Assembly (NCBI RefSeq): GCF_947501425.1
Contig: NZ_CANMVN010000001.1
Span: 310,001 to 374,000, forward strand
DNA length: 64,000 nt
Origin: an uncultured Psychroserpens sp.
Lineage (GTDB): Bacteria > Bacteroidota > Bacteroidia > Flavobacteriales > Flavobacteriaceae
Direction of reading: 5' to 3'
Shown here: positions 59,053-64,000 of the stretch, one piece after another
Position numbering within the stretch: the stretch's first letter is position 1
Layout: each line of letters begins with the position of its first letter
Notes under the pieces: generated by a model
Told to the model about the DNA's origin: nothing
Databases searched by the model: none
Seen by the model: only the letters and a program-made list of their open reading frames with translations
Made by a program: the position numbers and the translations under genes

Positions 59053-59988
59053 TTAGCAAAAATCTGCTTTTATTTTGTCAACAATAGTTTGTGCCAGTTT
59101 TTCTTTGCTTTCTTTGGTCCAACCTGCTACATGAGGTGTTAGAATTACATTGTCTGCGGAAATAAGATACTTGAAAGCCTCAGGCATTTTATTGGTGAAT
59201 AAGTTCTCAAAAGATGATTTTTCGTATTCTAATACATCTAATCCAGCACCAAGAATTAGACCTTTGTCTAATGCCGAAACTAAATCTTTGGTGACCACAC
59301 TTTTGCCACGAGCCGTGTTAATTAACCAGAATGGTTTTTTGAAACCCTTGATGAATTCTGAATTGACCATATTAATAGTTAGTGGTGTTTCGGGTGTGTG
59401 TAAACTTAGAATATCAGTTCTATCTTTCAGTTCCTGAAGCGAAGCTTGTTTTGCGTTCTCATCACCAACATTAGCTTTAATGTCGTAGAAGATTACATCA
59501 ACATCAAAACCGCGGAGTTTTTTAGCAAAAGCTTTTCCCATATTACCATATCCAATGAGACCAACAGTTTTTCCATCAAGTTCTAAACCACGATTGTCTT
59601 CACGTTGCCATTTCCCCTGTCTTACTTCACGATCTGCTTTATTTAGTTTATTAAATAAAGACAATAACATAGCTAAACTATGTTCGCCAACAGCATTGCG
59701 GTTACCTTCAGGAGCAGCAATAAGTTTTATGCCTTTTTGAGTAGCATAATCGCAATCAATATTTTCAAGTCCAGCACCAACACGACCTATGAATTTTAAA
59801 TGCTTTGCAGCATCTAAAAACTGACGATCGATTTTAAATCGGCTACGAATTACAAATCCGTCGTATTCATGAATGATCTTTTCTATAGTGTCTTTTGAGG
59901 ATGTATAATCTTCATCATTAGTAAATCCAAGTGTATTGAGCTGATTAATGAGTAATGGATGATTTGTATCGAGGTGAAGGATTTTCAT
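59053..59988 (-). CDS. D-isomer-specific 2-hydroxyacid dehydrogenase
   Basis: The 311-residue protein has the NAD-binding motif TVGLIGYGNMGKAFAKKL near residues 140-157. Catalytic residues are Arg in LINTARGKSVV, Glu in GLDVLEYEKSSF and His in VILTPHVAGWTKES. N-terminal features include FVIRSRFKIDRQFLDAAKHLKFIGRVGAGLENID. It looks like phosphoglycerate dehydrogenase but lacks the ACT domain and is short; whether it is the serine-pathway enzyme cannot be decided here. Confidence 0.9.
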   Translation of the reverse strand: MKILHLDTNHPLLINQLNTLGFTNDEDYTSSKDTIEKIIHEYDGFVIRSRFKIDRQFLDAAKHLKFIGRVGAGLENIDCDYATQKGIKLIAAPEGNRNAVGEHSLAMLLSLFNKLNKADREVRQGKWQREDNRGLELDGKTVGLIGYGNMGKAFAKKLRGFDVDVIFYDIKANVGDENAKQASLQELKDRTDILSLHTPETPLTINMVNSEFIKGFKKPFWLINTARGKSVVTKDLVSALDKGLILGAGLDVLEYEKSSFENLFTNKMPEAFKYLISADNVILTPHVAGWTKESKEKLAQTIVDKIKADFC

Positions 59989-60046
59989 TGTTTTCGATAT
60001 TTGTTTTTAAGGTGTTTAGACAGAGCACAATATGATTAGCTGGTGT

Positions 60047-60412
60047 TTAAATTTCTGGATATTCAGTTTGTGTCATGTCGTGTTCAACTGTTCCAGTGTG
60101 TGCAGTACTGAGTTTTTCAAAAAGTAATAAGTGTACTTCTTCGCCGTCTTTTGTAGACGGATTATGTTCTACACCTTTAGGAACAACAATTAGCTCTCCT
60201 TCTTTAATTACTTCAGTTCTGTCTCTAAATTGCATGTACAATGTGCCTTTTATGACTTGAAATAACTCATCTTCATCATCATGGCTATGCCATACAAATT
60301 CACCTTTTATTTTGGCTAGTATTACCTGCATGTTATCCACTGTAGCTATTCGATGCGGATGCCATTGCTTGGTAAATTGCGTATGTTTTTCTTTGATATT
60401 TATAGGTTTCAT
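60047..60412 (-). CDS. Cupin domain protein
   Basis: The 121-residue protein is a single cupin: KGEFVWHSHDDEDELFQVIKGTLYMQF gives the first metal motif (His, His, Glu), and GELIVVPKGVEHNPSTKDGEEVHLLLFEK the second (His). Function unknown. It is 58 bp upstream of the 2-hydroxyacid dehydrogenase gene on the same strand. The 166-bp gap upstream (60413-60578) is described under the hairpin at 60553. Confidence 0.88.
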   Translation of the reverse strand: MKPINIKEKHTQFTKQWHPHRIATVDNMQVILAKIKGEFVWHSHDDEDELFQVIKGTLYMQFRDRTEVIKEGELIVVPKGVEHNPSTKDGEEVHLLLFEKLSTAHTGTVEHDMTQTEYPEI

Positions 60413-60552
60413 AATCTTTGGCTATGATTTGAGTTTAAAGTTACAAAGTTTTGCGTTAGTGATTGCAGTGAAAATCCTTTTGTATTACAAAAGATTGTAG
60501 CGTAAAGCACGGTGCTGCGGAGCTTTTTTGCTAAAATATTTTGAAGGTGTAA

Positions 60553-60580
60553 AATAAGCGAAGCAGTAAACGCGCTTATT
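60553..60580 (-). terminator. Weak terminator-like hairpin after mgtE
   Basis: AATAAGCG and CGCTTATT form an 8-bp stem with a 12-nt loop that begins at the mgtE stop codon; on the minus strand it is followed by the short run TTATTTTAC. Weak U-tract, so termination is uncertain. The rest of the gap shows nothing clear. Confidence 0.4.
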
Positions 60581-61949
60581 AGAACCCAATGATGAGTCCG
60601 GAGAGTACAAAAAACAAATAGATACCTAATATATCATTACTTGTTGTGATAAATGGTCCTGTGGCAATCGCTGGATCGATACCTCGTTTGTCTAAAATAA
60701 TTGGAACAAAGGTCCCAACCAATGCAGCAACTATAATAACACTCATCATGGAAACAGCAATAGCGAGACTTTCGGTGGCATTTTGATTGATAGCAAAACC
60801 AAATAAAATAACGAGTATTGCCAAGGCAAAACCATTGATAAGACTTAATCCTACCTCTTTTACCAAACGGTTGAAGATGCTTCCCTTTACGTTGTCGTTA
60901 GCAAGTCCCTGAACAATAATAGCACTGGATTGTACACCTACATTTCCAGCCATTGCGGCAATAAGTGGTGTGTAGAAAAATAATGAAGGTACAGTAGCCA
61001 TAATGTCTTCATAACCTTTCATAATAAAGACAGAACCTAAACCGCCAAAAAGCCCCAATACCAACCAAGGTAAACGTGCTTTGGTAAGTTCCCAAACAGT
61101 ATCATCAGCTTCTACATCTTGTGTGATACCTGCAGCTAACTGATAATCTTTTTCGGCTTCTTCTTTTAAAACATCAACAATATCATCAATTGTGATTCTC
61201 CCTAATAAGGTTTGCTCGTCATCAACTACAGGAATAGCTTCTAGATCGTATTTTGACATGACCTTTGCCACATCTTCCACATCATCATTGACATGAACAT
61301 AATCCACATTATCTTTAGCAATATCAGCTATCTTTTGTTCACTTTTTGCTACAATTAGATCTTTAAGTGATAATCTGCCTATTAGTTTTTCTTCTTTGTT
61401 AACAACGTATATAGAATGTACTCTGGTGACCTCTTTTGCCTGACCTCTGATACGACGTAAGCAACCTGCTACAGTCCAAGTTTCATATACCTTAACCAAC
61501 TCTTTTGCCATCAAACCACCTGCAGAATCGTCTTCATAGGTAAGTAATTCGGTAATTTCCTCTCGGTGTTCTTCATCTTCAATTTGGGAAATAACTTCAG
61601 CTTGTCGTTTTTCGGGTAATTCGGCAATAATATCAGCAGCATCATCGGTGTCTAACTCTTCAACTTCTTCGGCAATTTCTTTAGCAGATAGTTTTTCAAG
61701 AACTTTCTCTCTGGTATCTTCATCAAGTTCTGTTAAGATATCTGAAGTGGTTTCAGAATCTAATAATTTGATAAGATATACCGAATCCTCAAGACTTAAC
61801 TCGTCCAGGATTTCGGCAACATCGGCATAGTGAAACTCATTTAAAAGTAGTTTTAGTTCTTTGTCGTTCTTAAGTTCAACAAGACGTTCTACTTTATCAA
61901 TAAGTTCATCGGTAAGCTCAAATTGGATGTTTTCTTTTTCTTCAATCAA
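60579..61949 (-). CDS. mgtE: MgtE family magnesium channel/transporter
   Basis: The 456-residue protein has the MgtE layout. The N-terminal superhelical domain (about 1-130) includes ILDELSLEDSVYLIKLLDSETTSDILTELD and LDTDDAADIIAELPEKRQAEVI. Two CBS domains follow (about 135-265; VHSIYVVNKEEKLIGRLSLKDLIV, AIPVVDDEQTLLGRITIDDIVDVL). Then comes a five-helix membrane domain with PLIAAMAGNVGVQSSAIIVQGLAN, the conserved pore region. Acidic residues at the CBS interface fit magnesium gating. It is 14 bp downstream of rsmA on the same strand. Confidence 0.95.
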   Translation of the reverse strand: MIEEKENIQFELTDELIDKVERLVELKNDKELKLLLNEFHYADVAEILDELSLEDSVYLIKLLDSETTSDILTELDEDTREKVLEKLSAKEIAEEVEELDTDDAADIIAELPEKRQAEVISQIEDEEHREEITELLTYEDDSAGGLMAKELVKVYETWTVAGCLRRIRGQAKEVTRVHSIYVVNKEEKLIGRLSLKDLIVAKSEQKIADIAKDNVDYVHVNDDVEDVAKVMSKYDLEAIPVVDDEQTLLGRITIDDIVDVLKEEAEKDYQLAAGITQDVEADDTVWELTKARLPWLVLGLFGGLGSVFIMKGYEDIMATVPSLFFYTPLIAAMAGNVGVQSSAIIVQGLANDNVKGSIFNRLVKEVGLSLINGFALAILVILFGFAINQNATESLAIAVSMMSVIIVAALVGTFVPIILDKRGIDPAIATGPFITTSNDILGIYLFFVLSGLIIGF

Positions 61950-61963
61950 ACTTGATGGTTTTA

Positions 61964-62755
61964 CTAATCTACATGGTCGTTCTCAATGAGTTGTGTAAGT
62001 TCTAAAAATGAATCTACACTCAGTTGTTCCGGACGTTTGCCAAATATAACATTTGCTTTTAAATTATCTGAAAGATTAAAGGTTTTTAAACTGTTTCGCA
62101 ATGTTTTTCTACGTTGTTGGAAAGCGGTTTTTACAACTCTGAAAAATAGTTTTTCATCACATGGTAAAGTGAAGTTGTCTTTTCTTTTCAATACTAATAC
62201 ACCAGAATCTACTTTTGGAGGTGGATTAAATACTGTTGGAGGTACAGTAAATACATATTCAGCATCATAAAAAGCCTGAGTTAATACTGAAAGTATGCCA
62301 TAGACTTTAGAACCTTCTTTTGAGCAAATACGTTGTGCTACTTCCTTTTGAAACATACCTGAAAATTCAGGAATCTGCTTGCGCATTTCCAATGTCTTAA
62401 AAACAATCTGAGTTGAAATATTGTAAGGGAAATTTCCTATGATTGCAAAAGGTTCATCATTGAAAATGGATGTGAGATCATATTTTAAGAAATCTTGTTC
62501 ATATACTCGATCTGCCAAATTAAGGAAGTTGGCTTTTAGATACGCTACAGATTCTGTATCAATCTCAATAACATGCGTTTTAATTGGCTTTTGAAGTAAA
62601 TACTTAGTTAAAACACCCATTCCAGGTCCAATTTCCAGTACGTGCTTATAGCCTTCCAGACTTAATGTGTTGGCAATCTTTTGAGATACCGACTCATCTG
62701 TTAGGAAATGTTGACCTAAGTGTTTTTTTGCTTTTACTTGATAGTTATTTGCCAC
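61964..62755 (-). CDS. rsmA: 16S rRNA dimethyladenosine methyltransferase
   Basis: The 263-residue protein starts [23 protein letters not shown] and has the SAM site [16 protein letters not shown] (motif I), [15 protein letters not shown], the catalytic motif [10 protein letters not shown] (NxPY) and [15 protein letters not shown]. RsmA (KsgA) dimethylates two adjacent adenines in helix 45 of 16S rRNA, a late ribosome assembly step. It lies between DUF4286 and mgtE, an order I recall as common in flavobacteria. Confidence 0.96.
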   Translation of the reverse strand: MANNYQVKAKKHLGQHFLTDESVSQKIANTLSLEGYKHVLEIGPGMGVLTKYLLQKPIKTHVIEIDTESVAYLKANFLNLADRVYEQDFLKYDLTSIFNDEPFAIIGNFPYNISTQIVFKTLEMRKQIPEFSGMFQKEVAQRICSKEGSKVYGILSVLTQAFYDAEYVFTVPPTVFNPPPKVDSGVLVLKRKDNFTLPCDEKLFFRVVKTAFQQRRKTLRNSLKTFNLSDNLKANVIFGKRPEQLSVDSFLELTQLIENDHVD

Positions 62756-62756
62756 G

Positions 62757-63083
62757 TTACTTAAATTTTACAGTATACTCATCTACAATTTGAAGTTCAG
62801 TTCTAAAGGCTAACATTTTATCTGCAAACTTTTTAAGACCTTCCTGACGTAGTTTATCAGCATCTTCTCTGTAATAAGCGTCTAAAGCTTCTCTGGAGTA
62901 AGAACGGTATTGAATAGAATAGGTTTGTCCGCCCATGTCTTCTTCAACCAATACTTGGGATAAGGTTGCTCTGTCAAATTTTCCTGTTCCCAATACTTGA
63001 GGAATATGTTCGGTTTTCATCCATTCTAGCCACTCGGCATGAACAGTATCGTCAATATTGACTGTAACGTTATAAATAATCAT
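62757..63083 (-). CDS. DUF4286 family protein
   Basis: The 108-residue protein begins [45 protein letters not shown] and includes [50 protein letters not shown]. This is the DUF4286 pattern, with an ABM-like ferredoxin fold likely. Function unknown. One base separates it from rsmA, so they are co-transcribed. Confidence 0.88.
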   Translation of the reverse strand: MIIYNVTVNIDDTVHAEWLEWMKTEHIPQVLGTGKFDRATLSQVLVEEDMGGQTYSIQYRSYSREALDAYYREDADKLRQEGLKKFADKMLAFRTELQIVDEYTVKFK

Positions 63084-63128
63084 TGTATTAATTTAACAGA
63101 TTCTGCTATTAGCACAGAATATAAATTT

Positions 63129-63641
63129 CTATAGATCTTTTGCAAATAACAGAAGTTCTTCGTCCTCTTCAAAGGGTTTTACTCTTTTTTGGTAAGATAA
63201 GCCTAATTTTTCCAACAAATTAATGGATGGTTTATTTATTGGAAGTGTAATAGCACAAAGTGTTTTGATATTAAATGTGGTTTTGGCAAGTTTTATAATT
63301 TCACTGGCAGCTTCATAACCATAACCTTTTCCATGATAGTCGGGAAGTATAGAAAACCCAATATCTACATGTTCAAGTTGTTCGCGTTTCAATAATCCAG
63401 TAGTACCAATAGCTTTTAAGTTTTCAGATTTCACCTGAATTTTATAGTAGCCGTAGTCATATAATTCGTAGCATTTTAACTGATTGTTCTGAATATAATT
63501 AGCAGCGTCTTCAACTGTTTTGATATTTCGGTCTCCAATGTACTTTAACCAATCAGGTGAATTCATTAACTCCAAGATCATTGGTGCATCATCGACTGTG
63601 ATTTTGGAAAGTATAAGTCGGTTGGTTTCGGCAATTATCAT
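63129..63641 (-). CDS. GNAT family N-acetyltransferase (RimJ/RimL type)
   Basis: The 170-residue protein is of the RimJ/RimL-like GNAT group: TNRLILSKITVDDAPMILELMNSPDWLKYIGDRNIKTVEDAANYI, VDIGFSILPDYHGKGYGYEAASEIIKLAKTTFNIKTLCAITLPINKPSINLLEKLGLSYQKR. The acetyl-CoA site is HGKGYGYEA. Substrate unknown. It lies 5 bp downstream of the TPR gene. Confidence 0.9.
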   Translation of the reverse strand: MIIAETNRLILSKITVDDAPMILELMNSPDWLKYIGDRNIKTVEDAANYIQNNQLKCYELYDYGYYKIQVKSENLKAIGTTGLLKREQLEHVDIGFSILPDYHGKGYGYEAASEIIKLAKTTFNIKTLCAITLPINKPSINLLEKLGLSYQKRVKPFEEDEELLLFAKDL

Positions 63642-63646
63642 TTGAA

Positions 63647-64000
63647 TTAATTTATAGCATCACCACGTAGCATTCTGAAACGTTTTCTGGCTTCAATAAA
63701 ATAGATGCTGTCTTCATGGTTGAATATGATATGTTCGTAGAGAGCTTTAGCTTTCTCTGGCTGATTCAACTGATATTGGTAAAGTTCAGCTAAATAAAAA
63801 TGAGCATCATCTGCTAAAATTTCATCTCTGTAATTCGCAATAATATATTCGTAGCTTGTTACAGCTTTTTCGATCTGATTGGTCTTTTCATACAGTTTTG
63901 CTTGCATAAACAGGGCTTGGTCTTCTATGGTTTCACCTTTGTGTTCCGTTAGAATTTTATCTAAAAGAAAAATGGCTTCTTCGTTTTTGTTTTGAAAAGA
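63647..64000 (-). CDS. TPR protein, C-terminal part, cut by window edge
   Basis: The track starts this frame at 63907, but the frame stays open for 31 more codons to the window end (FQNKNEEAIFLLDKILTEHK), so the true start lies outside. The visible 117 residues hold TPR-like units: IEKAVTSYEYIIANYRDEILADDAHFYLAELYQYQLNQPEKAKALYEHIIFNH and a terminal YFIEARKRFRMLRGD. The pattern of EKA-AxxYE-II-xY repeats is that of long tetratricopeptide envelope proteins in Bacteroidota. Partners unknown. Confidence 0.75.
   Translation of the reverse strand, partial: SFQNKNEEAIFLLDKILTEHKGETIEDQALFMQAKLYEKTNQIEKAVTSYEYIIANYRDEILADDAHFYLAELYQYQLNQPEKAKALYEHIIFNHEDSIYFIEARKRFRMLRGDAIN

Noticed and set aside
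63647-63907. Taking the 86-aa ORF as a complete small TPR protein
   Set aside because: The frame stays open to the window edge with TPR-like sequence, so it is the C-terminal part of a longer protein.

Overview
The window is an AT-rich chromosomal segment of a member of the Bacteroidota, most probably a marine Flavobacteriaceae (Winogradskyella/Psychroserpens/Olleya-like). The evidence is the full Bat aerotolerance operon, an alpha-2-macroglobulin/PBP1C pair, many short SPII lipoprotein signals of the MKK...SC type, DUF1800/DUF1501, DUF4382, DUF4286, DUF4199 and DUF6428 proteins, a fused OlsF-type acyltransferase, and promoters of the Bacteroidota type (TTG, about 17-20 nt, TAnnTTTG). I see no rRNA, tRNA, insertion sequence, integrase, phage gene or CRISPR array. 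Coding density is high and only one stretch over 300 bp (14675-15265) lacks a protein gene.

Layout. 1-0.33 kb: N-terminus of a sodium:solute symporter. 0.38-8.9 kb (minus): pbpC, an ABM-like protein, a small lipoprotein and a giant thioester alpha-2-macroglobulin, which together form a periplasmic defence and cell-wall repair module. 9.1-11.8 kb: a divergent isoaspartyl peptidase and an ALDH7-type dehydrogenase. 12.1-14.7 kb: a DUF1800/DUF1501 pair behind a good promoter. 14.68-15.06 kb: two diverged copies of a structured non-coding element, each ending on the minus strand in a hairpin plus U-tract, probably small RNAs. 15.3-20.7 kb: lipoproteins, an AlbA_2/Schlafen-type protein, a phosphodiester glycosidase-like protein, an HD phosphohydrolase, an SDR and an aldo/keto reductase.

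20.9-31.3 kb (plus): the Bat operon (MoxR, DUF58, a BatD-like/DUF4381-like protein, BatA, BatB, an extra secreted protein, BatC, a short BatD paralogue, BatD, BatE). 31.3-36.8 kb (plus): a small Glu-rich protein, SulP, a universal-stress-like protein, a second SulP with STAS, and a beta-carbonic anhydrase, closed by a terminator. This looks like an inorganic-carbon uptake unit. 36.9-54.3 kb is mainly housekeeping: cvpA, pheS, gpsA, a Kbp-like LysM protein, a TlpA-like thioredoxin, mfd, a TerB-like protein, fbp, a GNAT, aspartate kinase and an OlsF/GlsF-like aminolipid synthase.

54.4-55.9 kb (minus) is a small arsR operon. All three of its products end in Cys-Cys, and it is preceded by a perfect 30-bp palindrome that should be the ArsR operator. 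55.9-57.1 kb has two LEA/apolipoprotein-like repeat proteins. 57.2-64 kb holds VOC, DUF1801 and DUF4199 proteins, a membrane-anchored LuxR-type regulator, a 2-hydroxyacid dehydrogenase, a cupin, mgtE, rsmA, DUF4286, a GNAT and the C-terminal end of a TPR protein.

The best candidates for undescribed biology are the tandem structured RNA element at 14.7-15.1 kb, the Cys-Cys-tailed arsR operon lacking any recognisable arsenic efflux or reductase gene, the SulP-USP-SulP-CA unit with its small leading protein, and the LEA-like pair. All coordinates and motifs were read by eye; no similarity search was run.
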